A DNA stretch of 64,000 nucleotides from Saccharibacillus kuerlensis DSM 22868 (GTDB taxonomy: Bacteria; Bacillota; Bacilli; Paenibacillales; Paenibacillaceae): assembly GCF_000378145.1 (NCBI RefSeq), contig NZ_KB899282.1, positions 62,001-126,000 on the forward strand, read 5' to 3'. Both the position numbers and the translations under genes were made by a program. Below are positions 44,660 through 53,857 of the stretch, piece by piece. A model generated the notes under the pieces. The model saw only the letters and a list, made by a program, of their open reading frames with translations, did no database searches and was not told where the DNA came from. The first letter of the stretch is position 1; the number at the start of each line of letters is the position of its first letter.

Positions 44660-46522
44660 TTATAAGGACCCTTGTTCTTTCGGCGGCTTCCGGCGCTTCG
44701 CCATCCGCTCATAACGATAGGCAATCTCAATCAGCAGCGAATCCGACATAGCCGTACCCGACAGCATCAGACCAACCGGGCATCCCGATTCCGTATAGCC
44801 GGCCGGTACGGACACCAGCGGGTAGCCGGCACGCGCCGCAAGATCCGAGCCTTCATGTCCGGTGAAGACGAGCGCGTGGACTCCGTATTTATTCAACGTC
44901 TCGTCAATGCCTTGTTTTCCCCCGCGGCGAACACCGCGCTCTTTGCTCTTTAGGTAAATATCGTCTTCCAGGCTGCCGCCGTCGGCTTCCGCCTCTTCCA
45001 GCAGATTTTGTCCGTAACGCAGACTTTCGCCCGGATTGGCCTTGTGAAAAGCGATCAGTTCCGCCAAACTTGCAGGACCTGTTCCTTCCGGTTGTGATGC
45101 CAAGAAAGCATCGATCGCCGTTTTGAACTCGCGGCGAAGGACGGTTCCGTCCCATTCGTCTTCGTAAGACGGCATGTCGAGTCCGCGTTTCACTTCGATT
45201 CCGGCATTCTCCAGCTCACCGAGCGCCCGCTCGAATACGGCGGATGTCTCCGCATCCAACTTGTCTGCAAAGGCTCCCACGACGCCGACCTTCAATCGGA
45301 CCGGAGGAAGCCCCGAGCGTCCCGGCAGAAACGATATCGGCCGCTGCGGCAGGAGTGTACAAGCGTCCGCCTCGTCGCCGAAAGCCATCGCTTCCAGAAT
45401 CAGCGCAGCATCCAGCACTGTGCGTGCAATCGGTCCGAGTGTGTCCTGCGTCAGCGACAGAGGAATAACGCCGCTTCGGCTGATCAATCCGACAGTCGGC
45501 TTGATTCCGACTACGGAATGAGCGGCGGCCGGGCTAACAATCGAGCCTGAAGTCTCCGAGCCGACCGCTCCGAGCGCAAAATTCGCCGATATCGCAGCAG
45601 CGGATCCCGTACTGGACCCTCCGACTTCGTACTTTCCGTACGGATTATTTGTCTGTCCGCCGCGCGAGCTGTATCCTGACGGCATATGTTCCGACATATA
45701 ATTTGCCCACTCCGTCATATTGACCTTGCCGAGCAGGATGGCTCCCGCTTCGCGCAGCTTCGTTACCGCAAAAGCATCCCGTTCCGCACGGCGATCCTTC
45801 AGTGCAATCGATCCGGCAGATGTGACCATCCGATCGCCGGTGTCGACATTGTCCTTCAAAAGGATCGGCACTCCGTACAGCGGCAGCGCACCCAGTTCAT
45901 CGAAGTTATCGTCGAGCTGCTTGGCCAGAGCAACAGCATCCGGATTGATCTCCAATACAGCGTTCAGCTCTCCGTCGAATCGGTTGATCCGATCGATGTA
46001 GGCTTCAGTCAGCTGCTGGCACGTCCAGTTTCCGCTTTGCAGCTTGTCTTTGAATCGCTCAATGGTCAGTTCGATCAGATCTTCGTCCGTGATTTCTTCG
46101 CGATCATGCGCAGTGTTCGAGCTGAGCTTGTCGAGATTGGCGTTAGGCGAAGAGGCCGGCACCTCTTGGCTATCCCATATCGGCCGCCGCAGCTCCGTTT
46201 GACTTGGATGGGAGCGGGACTCGTCGGGAGCGGGTTCTGACGGACCGGACGCTCTTCCTTTTGCCGGGCGCTTGAAGTCGTCGGTCTGCCGAGGATTATC
46301 TCCATTCGGCCCAGCTTCTTTCCGTCCATTTCTCCGTACCTGCCCTTTTTCCGTTACAAATGCTTCAACGGATGCCTCCAAAATTCCGGCAATATCCAGA
46401 CTTTTCGGAGCGCCGGAATTGGGCGGCGGCGCAGCGATCTCGTTTTCCACAGGAATGCCGCGCGGATCGGGCTGCCTGCGTTTTTCCGGGCGACCGGCTT
46501 CGCGAGTTTCTTTTTCTTTCAT
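44660..46522 (-). CDS. Amidase signature-family hydrolase with long N-terminal extension
   Basis: 620 residues. From ~150 on it is an amidase (GatA-like): Lys223 in ILLKDNVD, the cis-Ser stretch GGSSTGSAAA and nucleophile Ser327 in GSETSGSIVSPA form the Ser-cisSer-Lys triad. The first ~145 residues are hydrophilic, low-complexity and charged (ETREAGRPEKRRQPDPRG), with no signal peptide; family members are usually ~470-500 residues. Start 46522 has GGAGG 8 nt upstream; the longer frame to 46579 is less likely. With no gatB/gatC nearby it is not the tRNA amidotransferase. Confidence 0.85.
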   Translation of the reverse strand: MKEKETREAGRPEKRRQPDPRGIPVENEIAAPPPNSGAPKSLDIAGILEASVEAFVTEKGQVRRNGRKEAGPNGDNPRQTDDFKRPAKGRASGPSEPAPDESRSHPSQTELRRPIWDSQEVPASSPNANLDKLSSNTAHDREEITDEDLIELTIERFKDKLQSGNWTCQQLTEAYIDRINRFDGELNAVLEINPDAVALAKQLDDNFDELGALPLYGVPILLKDNVDTGDRMVTSAGSIALKDRRAERDAFAVTKLREAGAILLGKVNMTEWANYMSEHMPSGYSSRGGQTNNPYGKYEVGGSSTGSAAAISANFALGAVGSETSGSIVSPAAAHSVVGIKPTVGLISRSGVIPLSLTQDTLGPIARTVLDAALILEAMAFGDEADACTLLPQRPISFLPGRSGLPPVRLKVGVVGAFADKLDAETSAVFERALGELENAGIEVKRGLDMPSYEDEWDGTVLRREFKTAIDAFLASQPEGTGPASLAELIAFHKANPGESLRYGQNLLEEAEADGGSLEDDIYLKSKERGVRRGGKQGIDETLNKYGVHALVFTGHEGSDLAARAGYPLVSVPAGYTESGCPVGLMLSGTAMSDSLLIEIAYRYERMAKRRKPPKEQGSL

Positions 46523-46642
46523 AGCACAGCCTCCTCTTTTATCCGTCTTCTCATGTTTTATCGTGCCGTATTTGGTCATCGCACGCTTGTTCTTTTAAAG
46601 GTTAACACGACAGACACACAAAAAGTTTGGAATACGCGTTTT

Positions 46643-46726
46643 TCATCCGTTTTTCTTCATTCGATACTGTCCGGGCGTTATGCCTTCCTGCTTGCGGAAT
46701 AGCCGGATAAAGTACGACGGATGAGG
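46643..46726 (-). pseudogene. AraC-family C-terminal remnant
   Basis: On the minus strand the frame ending at 46643 reads PSYFIRLFRKQEGITPGQYR, the typical last helix of an AraC DNA-binding domain, then a stop. Upstream the frame runs into the terminator hairpin (46736-46772) and has no regulator sequence, so only the last ~27 codons survive. Confidence 0.7.
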
Positions 46727-46735
46727 AAAGAAAAA

Positions 46736-46782
46736 GCCCGAAAATTCGCTGTTATCCTGCGAATTTCCGGGCATTGACTTTT
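46736..46782. terminator. Hairpin terminator next to the AraC remnant
   Basis: GCCCGAAAATTCGC (46736-46749) pairs with GCGAATTTCCGGGC (46759-46772) with one mismatch. The plus strand continues with a 7-T run and the minus strand with TTTTTC, so it can stop leftward transcription from 46864-47163 and rightward read-through. Confidence 0.8.
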
Positions 46783-46863
46783 TTTCAAGCTTGATTAAAC
46801 TGCATAATCGCGCGGATTCGGGCACCGTAGCACCTCTAAAGTCCATAAAATTCTACTATGCGC

Positions 46864-47163
46864 TTAATTGGACTGTACGAGCTCCTTCAGCGTTACCGCG
46901 TACAGCTTCGTATCCTCCATCATCAGCAGCCTTGTCCCCCGTGCATCCTGCCGATTGCTTTCTAAAGGTCGGCTTTCCGTATTTACCAGCTGAATTTCTC
47001 CGCTGCGCATCGCTTTGCAATTATGCCGAATTTCATTTCGGAAAAAGCGCTTTTGTTCCACCGCTTCATTGCCGCTTGCCGGCCTGTCGATTGTCCACCT
47101 ATATTTTGCTCGGTCATTTCTTGCCCAATCGTTGTCTGTTCCGTCGTCATTCTCATTCTTCAT
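46864..47163 (-). CDS. Small hypothetical protein
   Basis: 99 codons whose codon use looks coding. The product is hydrophilic and Asn/Arg-rich (NDWARNDRAKYRW, QDARGTRLLMMED) with a short hydrophobic ending. GGAGG is only 1 nt from the ATG at 47163, so the true start may differ. No family recognised. It lies downstream of BceB on the same strand and could be the end of that unit. Confidence 0.45.
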   Translation of the reverse strand: MKNENDDGTDNDWARNDRAKYRWTIDRPASGNEAVEQKRFFRNEIRHNCKAMRSGEIQLVNTESRPLESNRQDARGTRLLMMEDTKLYAVTLKELVQSN

Positions 47164-47243
47164 TCCTCCACAGCTTGAATTCAGTTCCCGTCTTCAAGCT
47201 TAAGAAACAATTCTAAAGAAACGCTAAAGATTCGGCATGAAGC

Positions 47244-49196
47244 TTATACCATAACTTTTTTCAAGCGGTTCAGGTAGCGGTTCCGCACAATGAAGAAGTA
47301 GAACGCCTGTGCCGCCAGGAATGCCGCTGTCGTTGTCAGCACCGGAACTGTCACATTGCTGATGCTCATGAGTTTCAGAATCGGATTCAACACGACAAAC
47401 GTCTGAATCGCAGAGACAGCGATCGGGATGAAGAACAGCAGCGCGATCTGCAGGGTAGCAGATTTCTTCATTTCGCCGATGCTGAGTCCCGTCTTCGACA
47501 GAGAATGATACATCTGGCTGTCCCGAGTCAGCTCGGAATGCAGCTTGAAGTACAGGAAACTGGCCGATGACAGCGAAAACATGAGAGCTACAAACACGCC
47601 GATAAACCCGAGAACGGATACCTGCTGTTTGAAGTTCATATAGCTGGCGCTTCGAACACTCATAGAGCCCGAGATCGGACGATCTCCACTGCCTTGATCG
47701 CTGGTCCACCAGCTTTGCATTTCAGAACCGATTAAGGCCTCCTTGCTGCTTGAATCGAGCGTATCCGATTCTCCCCATCCCGGAACGGTATAGTAGACAT
47801 GAGTGCTTGCATGCGTTTCTTCACCAAGTTGTTTCTTGACGGCTTCGAACGCTTCGTCGGTTACAACGAGAACAGGGGCGTAAGAAACTGCCGTAAATGT
47901 CTTTCCTCCTGCCGTATCGCTCACCGTAAATGAAGATTCAGTACCTAGCAGCGCAGCCTTGCCGCCTGCCGAAGGCCGATCCCTCCAAGTCGATCCATCG
48001 GGTACGAGCAGCAGCGTTTCCGCATTTCCTCCCCCTGCTTCAAAGGCCGGCGTCTCCCAAGTGGAAAATACTTTGGTATAATCCGAGGCCGGAATCAGGA
48101 TTCCGATCTGTTCGGCGCCGTCTCCCTGCAGATAAACGTACATTTCCCGGACTTCTTCCGCCTTGTAATTGTCGAAGCCTCTCTCGGAAACGAAATTGTC
48201 TACTGCCTGTTTGTCTGCTTCCAGATCATCTTTTTCACTTACGCTCAGTTCAAAAGCATACGGATTGTCGGCATACAATGCCCGGGTCTCTTGATTGATC
48301 GACAGTACAAATCCTACACTCATCGATGCAATCGACGTCACGACGGTAATCAGAAATAGAATTCTGGCATTGTCCTTGATCTTGTATGCCAGCTCCGAGA
48401 CCCACAGCAGATTTGTCCGCCGCCAGACGAATGCCCGATTGCGCTTAATGATTCGCATAAACAATACCGACAGCTGCGAGTAGAAAAAATAAGTGCCGGC
48501 GATGCCCGCTCCCGCCGCAACGAAGAGAGCAAGCGGATCAATGCTCTCTCTTTGCAGAGCCATCCAGCCAACCGTAAGCAGCGCAATGCCAAAGAGCGCC
48601 AGCAGAATCGATGCTTTTGGTTCCTTTTTCGGCTTCGCGCTGCCCTGAATCAGTTCAAGAATATTGCGTTTGCGAACAAACAGCAGCGTCAGTACTGAGA
48701 TGCTCAGGAAGAGCAGCGCGAATGCACCGGTTGTCAGCAGCGCTGCTCGAACCGGCCAATAGAACGGCAGCTCTTCGGTATCGGTCACACGGGAAGCGAG
48801 CAGCAGGAACAGCTTGGACAGCAGCAGCCCAACGCCGATGCCGCCGAAGATCGCTCCTGCACCGATAATCATGTTTTCCAGAAAAACCAGGCGGTTCAGC
48901 TGACTCGGCTTCGCGCCAAGCATCAACAGCAGCCCGAATTCCTTGTTACGCGATTTCAGGAAGACACTGATCGAATACAGCACGAAGAAGAAAGCGAAGA
49001 CGAAAATAACGTATTCCGCCGCTTTCATGCCTGCCCGGGTCATGGCGTGCATCTCCGTGTCCTGGATCGCAGGATGGAAAATAAACACTGCGAACGAGAA
49101 GAAGATCATGACCATGAACGCGCTGCTGAGGAAATAAGCAAAATAAGCCCGCGCGTTCCGTTTGACGTTGTTATACGCGAATCGAGGAAAGTTCAT
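47244..49196 (-). CDS. BceB-type ABC transporter permease
   Basis: 650 residues with ten predicted helices and a large extracytoplasmic domain (~300-510) between helices 7 and 8, the hallmark of BceB/FtsX-like permeases. These recognise undecaprenyl-pyrophosphate-bound peptide antibiotics such as bacitracin and also act as the sensor for the BceS-type kinase (family knowledge). ATG 49196 has GGAGGG ~7 nt upstream and lies 26 bp inside the ATPase gene, so translation is coupled. Confidence 0.9.
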   Translation of the reverse strand: MNFPRFAYNNVKRNARAYFAYFLSSAFMVMIFFSFAVFIFHPAIQDTEMHAMTRAGMKAAEYVIFVFAFFFVLYSISVFLKSRNKEFGLLLMLGAKPSQLNRLVFLENMIIGAGAIFGGIGVGLLLSKLFLLLASRVTDTEELPFYWPVRAALLTTGAFALLFLSISVLTLLFVRKRNILELIQGSAKPKKEPKASILLALFGIALLTVGWMALQRESIDPLALFVAAGAGIAGTYFFYSQLSVLFMRIIKRNRAFVWRRTNLLWVSELAYKIKDNARILFLITVVTSIASMSVGFVLSINQETRALYADNPYAFELSVSEKDDLEADKQAVDNFVSERGFDNYKAEEVREMYVYLQGDGAEQIGILIPASDYTKVFSTWETPAFEAGGGNAETLLLVPDGSTWRDRPSAGGKAALLGTESSFTVSDTAGGKTFTAVSYAPVLVVTDEAFEAVKKQLGEETHASTHVYYTVPGWGESDTLDSSSKEALIGSEMQSWWTSDQGSGDRPISGSMSVRSASYMNFKQQVSVLGFIGVFVALMFSLSSASFLYFKLHSELTRDSQMYHSLSKTGLSIGEMKKSATLQIALLFFIPIAVSAIQTFVVLNPILKLMSISNVTVPVLTTTAAFLAAQAFYFFIVRNRYLNRLKKVMV

Positions 49197-49941
49197 GTGC
49201 GTTCCCTCCCCAAAATGAAAGAGTATCGATAATTTTCTGGAAAAAGGTCTGTCGGCTCTCGCCCCGATGAATCTCGGCGGCCAGACGTCCGTCCTTGATA
49301 AACACGATACGGTGGCAGTAGCTCGCCGCCTGAGGGTCATGCGTCACCAGCATGATCGTCGTCCGTTCGTGCTCGTTGAGGCTCTCCAGCGACTCCATCA
49401 CGATGCGCGAAGAATTCGAATCCAGCGCGCCTGTCGGCTCGTCCGCAAGCAGAATCGACGGATGAGTGATTACCGCCCGGGCAATTGCCGTTCGCTGCCG
49501 CTGTCCGCCGGAGATTTCATACGTTCGGCTTTTCAAAATTTCCGAAATGCCCAGCCGATCCGCGATTTGCTTCAGCCGCTCGTCCATTTCCTTGAGCTTC
49601 ACGCCGTCCAGCGTCAACGGCAGCACAATATTCTCCGCTACCGTCAGCGTATCGAGCAGATTGAAGTCTTGAAATACGAAGCCCAGCTCGCGGCGGCGGA
49701 ATTTGGCCAATTCGTCTCTTTTCATGGTATAGGGATTGTTGCCCCCGATCTTGACTATGCCGGAGCTCGGCGTGTCGATCGTCGAGACCATATTGAGCAG
49801 AGTCGTCTTGCCGCTGCCTGACGGGCCCATAATGCCGACAAATTCTCCCTCCGCGATGGTCAGATGAATATCGGTCAGCGCCTGAGTGGACACCTTTCCG
49901 GGATATACTTTGTTCAGATTGCTCGCTTCCAGTATGTTCAT
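49171..49941 (-). CDS. BceA-type ABC transporter ATPase
   Basis: 256-residue nucleotide-binding protein: Walker A GPSGSGKTT, Q-loop FVFQDFNLLD, signature ISGGQRQRTAIARA, Walker B ILLADEPTGALD and H-loop VTHD. It belongs to the MacB/BceA group that pairs with the permease overlapping its 3' end. Start 49941 with GAGAGGAG upstream; the longer frame is unsupported. It begins a unit separated from the two-component genes by 249 bp holding a palindromic site. Confidence 0.92.
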   Translation of the reverse strand: MNILEASNLNKVYPGKVSTQALTDIHLTIAEGEFVGIMGPSGSGKTTLLNMVSTIDTPSSGIVKIGGNNPYTMKRDELAKFRRRELGFVFQDFNLLDTLTVAENIVLPLTLDGVKLKEMDERLKQIADRLGISEILKSRTYEISGGQRQRTAIARAVITHPSILLADEPTGALDSNSSRIVMESLESLNEHERTTIMLVTHDPQAASYCHRIVFIKDGRLAAEIHRGESRQTFFQKIIDTLSFWGGNAHELSSIRV

Positions 49942-49990
49942 TTTTATCGCTCCTCTCTTCTTCTGACTCCAGTGTAGGCGCAAAACAAAG

Positions 49991-50036
49991 AGACAGCCAT
50001 GGACTTTCCTTAAAGCTGTCTTACATCTCCGTTAAG
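49991..50036 (-). promoter_or_regulatory. Candidate BceR-type operator upstream of the ABC genes
   Basis: CTTACATCTCCGTTAAG (50020-50036) is an imperfect palindrome like the target sites of BceR regulators in Bacillales (from memory). Next to it AGACAGC (49991-49997) and GCTGTCT (50015-50021) form an inverted repeat. The location, ~60-95 bp before the ATPase ATG, suits activation by the neighbouring response regulator. Confidence 0.5.
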
Positions 50037-50190
50037 GTTATAAATAAAGGACGATCCCGATCAGCTTCGGTATCGCCCCCTTCAATAGAAAACAAGTCAA
50101 TTATGCGGATTCCTATACTCTCTCCTTTGAATTCCTCATCGTTATAGACGAAGTTTCACTGAAGAAGGTTGGTTTAAGTCGTCCATTCGT

Positions 50191-51192
50191 CTACTCAATC
50201 TGTTCCGGCGCTTCACGGAATACGATCCGCACCGTTGTGCCGACTCCCGGCTCGGATTCCAGTTCCACTTCATGATCCAGATGACGGCAGACTTCACTAA
50301 CCAGATACAAGCCCATTCCAGTCGATTCCTTGTACTGTCTGCCGCGCTGTCCAGTGAAATACGGATTGAATACCCGTTTAATATCTTCGCGGACAATGCC
50401 AATCCCTTCATCGCGAATATCGAGCACCAACTGCAGCCCGCGTTGATAGGCACGGATAAAGACCTTCTTGCCTTCACCCTCGGTATAATTGACAGCATTG
50501 GTCAGAATTTGTCCCAGAATAAACCGCAGCCATTTGGCATCCGTATAGACTTCGGTCTCTTCATCTACCTCGATGACCGGAGTGATCCGCCGCTTGATAA
50601 ACAGACGCCGCTGCTCGGCCAGCGCCTCGCGGATCGGCTGCACCAGCTGCAGTCGATCGACAGAGAAATCCTGCTCGAAACTCTCCAGTCTCGACGTATA
50701 AATGACCATATCCAGTCCCCGCCGAAGCCTGTCGAGTTCTTCGTTCACACTGTCGGCAAGATCTTCATCTTCAATCTCACGTGCGGACAGCTGCAGCACG
50801 GACAGCGGCGTCTTCATCTGATGAACCCAGCGCCCAATGAAGGTGACATGACGCTCCATCGCACTTCGCCGCCCGGCAAGCTCCTCCTCGTATTCGCGGT
50901 CATATACGCGAATCAGATCATGGAGCGCTTCGGCAAGCGGCGCTTCGCCAAGCGGCTCCAATCTGTCTCCCCGCGGTACGCCGGGTTCGGACAGCCGCAG
51001 ATAGGTCCGTCGCAGCACGACATACCGGTAGCCCAGATAACCGGCCAACACAGCTGTACTCAGCAGAAATCCGTACAGGACAATAGTTGGTGGACGCTCT
51101 TCACCGCTGAGCCAGTAGAGCAGCGGAACGAGCAGCGCCTGCAGCATGAAGAAGAGGATTAGTGGCAGTTGATCGCGCCAAAACAGCTTCAA
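50191..51192 (-). CDS. BceS-type intramembrane-sensing histidine kinase
   Basis: 333 residues: two N-terminal helices (~10-28, 38-60) with only a few residues between them, so almost no extracellular sensor; a DHp domain with His124 in GRWVHQMKTPLSV; and an HATPase domain (N box ILTNAVNYT, G boxes DEGIGI and GMGLYL). Such kinases get their signal from the BceAB transporter. It overlaps the response regulator by 4 bp. Confidence 0.92.
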   Translation of the reverse strand: MKLFWRDQLPLILFFMLQALLVPLLYWLSGEERPPTIVLYGFLLSTAVLAGYLGYRYVVLRRTYLRLSEPGVPRGDRLEPLGEAPLAEALHDLIRVYDREYEEELAGRRSAMERHVTFIGRWVHQMKTPLSVLQLSAREIEDEDLADSVNEELDRLRRGLDMVIYTSRLESFEQDFSVDRLQLVQPIREALAEQRRLFIKRRITPVIEVDEETEVYTDAKWLRFILGQILTNAVNYTEGEGKKVFIRAYQRGLQLVLDIRDEGIGIVREDIKRVFNPYFTGQRGRQYKESTGMGLYLVSEVCRHLDHEVELESEPGVGTTVRIVFREAPEQIE

Positions 51193-51929
51193 GCTCGGCC
51201 TCCGCGCTGTGTCGGAAGTATGCTGCCCGATCCTTCATTTTCCTGGGCAGCGTTCAAGAGGTACCCTGCCCCGCGAACGACTTCTATACCGGCTTCCGCT
51301 TGGAGTTCTTTCAGCTTTTTGCGTACGCGGGTAATATAAACATTCAGCGTATTGTCATCAATAAAATGATGATCTTCCCACATCAGCCCGAGCAGTCGAT
51401 CCCGGCTGACCACTCTTCCTTCGCGGCGCATCAGCGCTTCGATCAGCAGTGATTCCTTCTGACTGAGTTCGGTCGAGCGTTCTCCGTGCGATAAGACAAA
51501 GCGTTCAGGATACAGTGTCAGCCCGCAGGCTTCAATCGTCTTCTCTTCGGGTCCCGCCGCATATTCGCCGTATGCCCGGCGCAGATAGCTGCGAATCTTC
51601 GCCAGTACCACTTCATAATGAAAAGGCTTCGTAATATAATCGTCGGCGCCGTTTTCCAATGCCATGATCTGGTCCATCTGTCCGTCGCGTGCGGAGATGA
51701 ACAGAATGGGACAAACGGATTCTGCCCGGATCTGCCTGCACCAGTAGAATCCGTCATACTTCGGCAGATTGACGTCAAGCAGCACCAGATGCGCACCTGA
51801 CTCTCGGAACTCTTCTGTAATCTTTTCGAAATTCGCTGCGACTTTGGCATGGTAGCCGTATTTCTCAATATGGCTTCGGAGCAGCTCCGCAATCTTGGGA
51901 TCGTCTTCCACAATCAGAATGGTGTACAT
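51189..51929 (-). CDS. BceR-type OmpR-family response regulator
   Basis: 246 residues: receiver domain with Asp52 (LLDVNLPKYDGF) and the conserved IVEDD, then an OmpR-type winged helix (DDNTLNVYITRVRKKL). The C-terminus has a short Gly-rich tail. AGAGGAG lies 8 nt before ATG 51929. It is translated with the kinase (ATGA overlap) and probably activates the ABC genes 49171-49941 through the palindrome at 50020. Confidence 0.93.
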   Translation of the reverse strand: MYTILIVEDDPKIAELLRSHIEKYGYHAKVAANFEKITEEFRESGAHLVLLDVNLPKYDGFYWCRQIRAESVCPILFISARDGQMDQIMALENGADDYITKPFHYEVVLAKIRSYLRRAYGEYAAGPEEKTIEACGLTLYPERFVLSHGERSTELSQKESLLIEALMRREGRVVSRDRLLGLMWEDHHFIDDNTLNVYITRVRKKLKELQAEAGIEVVRGAGYLLNAAQENEGSGSILPTQRGGRA

Positions 51930-52055
51930 CGAATGTTCTCCTCTTTTCAACCGTAATCAATGAATAGACGAAGCCAAACAGGCGTACCACTCGGAATATC
52001 GAAAACCTTTTTAAAAGGCCCGATCCATAGATCTATCCTGTGCTGCATCCGGACT

Positions 52056-53576
52056 TCAGTCCTTCAGCCCCACTGTCCGGCACACTTCGATAAATGCCTC
52101 GTGATCCGCATACCTCTTCTCGCCCGTCCAGCATTTTTCTGCCATCGCGCGCAGCGGCCGCTTCAGACCTGCCGCCACTTCCTCCACCGTCTGCGCTTCC
52201 GGATGATCGCACCAGACCGAGAACGATGCGCCGAGCAATCCTTCCGGATAAGGCACCTGCCATTCCTGCGGCTCGCGCTCCTCGACCTGTGGCAGCAGGC
52301 CGGGATGCCAATCGTTATAAATCTCCAGGCCGCTCGGATAGTAATAACCCGCGTTCTCTCCCAGCACATAGTAGAAATAGCGGTCGTTGAAGTTCACGAT
52401 CTTGTGCCCTTTGTCCAGAAAAGTCTGCGCCGCCGCCATATTCCGGTCCCATTTGGTCCAGTAGGTGACTTGAACGGACGTCTTCAGTTCCACGCGCTGC
52501 TCCAAGTCATCCCGGTACAATCCGTCGTTCCATACTCGCACGGTAAATCCTTTGTTTTCCAGCATAACTGCAATTTTGTTAAGGTAATCGACGTAAGCGT
52601 CGACTTCCGTTCCCGCTTCAATGCCCAACGTTTCACGCGCATATTCACCGAGCTGCGGATAAGTATCGAATTTGCTAAAATCGATAAACTCGTCGCCTCC
52701 GATATGGAAGTACGGACTGCCTTGAAACAGTTCCGCATACTCGTCGATCAAGTCCGATATGAACGCGACGGCTTCTGAATTCGTAATATCCAGTGCTCCT
52801 TTCGCCGGCTCTCCATCCTTGTTGGTCAGCAGCCATTCCGGACGACTGCGCAGCGCCCACCCCAGATGTCCCGGCGAATCGAGCGAAGGAATCAATGTAA
52901 TCCGGCAGCGGCGCGCTTCCTCGATAATTTCTCGAATCTGCGATTTCGTCAAATAGTTTGCCGACATGACTTCGGGATAACGCTCACTCTCGAAAGTAAA
53001 TCCTTCATTTTCGGAAAAATGCAGCTGCAGCGTGTTCAGCTTAAGTTCCGACATTTCCTGAATGCGTTCAAGAATCCATGCCTGCGAATAGAATTTCCGG
53101 CCAATATCAAGATGCAGAGCGCGTTCGCTCACGATCGGCTCGTCTTCGATGAATCCGTATGCAAGCTCTCCGTTTCCATAGAACAGCAGCTGCCGAAGAC
53201 TCTGCAGCCCATACAGTACCGAACGCGCATCGGACGCAATGATCCGGGTATGATCGCCAATTTCGATCCGATACGCTTCGGGATGGCTTGTTCCCGGTAC
53301 GGACCCCAGCTCGATCAGCAGATCTCCAGTTTCCGCTTCACGGACTGATCCCAAACGGGCAGGAGCAGCGAAAGCACCGAACTCGGCGAACGTCTTGTGA
53401 ACCTCGCCCACCGTCTCCAGCGTATCAAGCAGCCGCGGAGCATTCTCGGAAGCCGCCGGCTCCTGCAGAACGACAAGCAGCGAAGACGACGCTTCCGGCC
53501 GCCAAACCCCTTCTTCCGTTCTCAAATATCGTCTTGTTCCGGGAACCGTTCCGCTGGCATGGATCTGTGTATTCAT
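52056..53576 (-). CDS. GH20 beta-N-acetylhexosaminidase
   Basis: 506 residues, no signal peptide, so probably cytoplasmic. An N-terminal alpha/beta domain (~1-135) precedes a TIM barrel; the GH20 catalytic pair Asp295-Glu296 is in YFHIGGDEFIDF. The fold releases terminal GlcNAc/GalNAc by substrate-assisted catalysis. AGAGGTGA precedes ATG 53576; a longer frame to 53675 has no site. Probably acts on imported chitobiose or wall-derived oligosaccharides. No transporter is adjacent. Confidence 0.88.
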   Translation of the reverse strand: MNTQIHASGTVPGTRRYLRTEEGVWRPEASSSLLVVLQEPAASENAPRLLDTLETVGEVHKTFAEFGAFAAPARLGSVREAETGDLLIELGSVPGTSHPEAYRIEIGDHTRIIASDARSVLYGLQSLRQLLFYGNGELAYGFIEDEPIVSERALHLDIGRKFYSQAWILERIQEMSELKLNTLQLHFSENEGFTFESERYPEVMSANYLTKSQIREIIEEARRCRITLIPSLDSPGHLGWALRSRPEWLLTNKDGEPAKGALDITNSEAVAFISDLIDEYAELFQGSPYFHIGGDEFIDFSKFDTYPQLGEYARETLGIEAGTEVDAYVDYLNKIAVMLENKGFTVRVWNDGLYRDDLEQRVELKTSVQVTYWTKWDRNMAAAQTFLDKGHKIVNFNDRYFYYVLGENAGYYYPSGLEIYNDWHPGLLPQVEEREPQEWQVPYPEGLLGASFSVWCDHPEAQTVEEVAAGLKRPLRAMAEKCWTGEKRYADHEAFIEVCRTVGLKD

Positions 53577-53796
53577 TTCTTTCACCTCTTTTACTGGAGT
53601 GGGTGGGGATTTTTTATGCTCTTTTCCGTTAGTATAGCGCGTGGAACGAAAGATGCAAAAACTAAAGTGATGCACCCTTCTTTCCTTTTAAAGAATCCTG
53701 ATATCTCTATTGTTCCAACACATTCATATGGAGGAATGATGAGAGAGAATAAGAGCGTGCTGAATCTGGTCACTTTCCATTAATTAAATGAAGTCA

Positions 53797-53844
53797 TAAA
53801 AAAAGAGCTGCCCTGCATAGTCCCTTATGCAGACGGCAGCTCTT
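53797..53844 (-). terminator. Terminator of the GH13 gene
   Basis: AAGAGCTGCC-CTGCATA against TATGCAG-ACGGCAGCTCTT (small bulge) with a 6-nt loop; a 7-T run follows on the minus strand. Confidence 0.9.
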
Positions 53845-53857
53845 CAATCGCACCGAA

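Noticed and set aside
44660-46522. Amidase as GatA of the tRNA amidotransferase
   Set aside because: No gatB or gatC neighbours, a long N-terminal extension and divergent active-site surroundings.
46791-47216. 141-codon plus-strand frame
   Set aside because: Leu/Ser/Cys-rich reverse-frame composition, no ribosome site; the opposite 99-codon frame has more coding-like codons.
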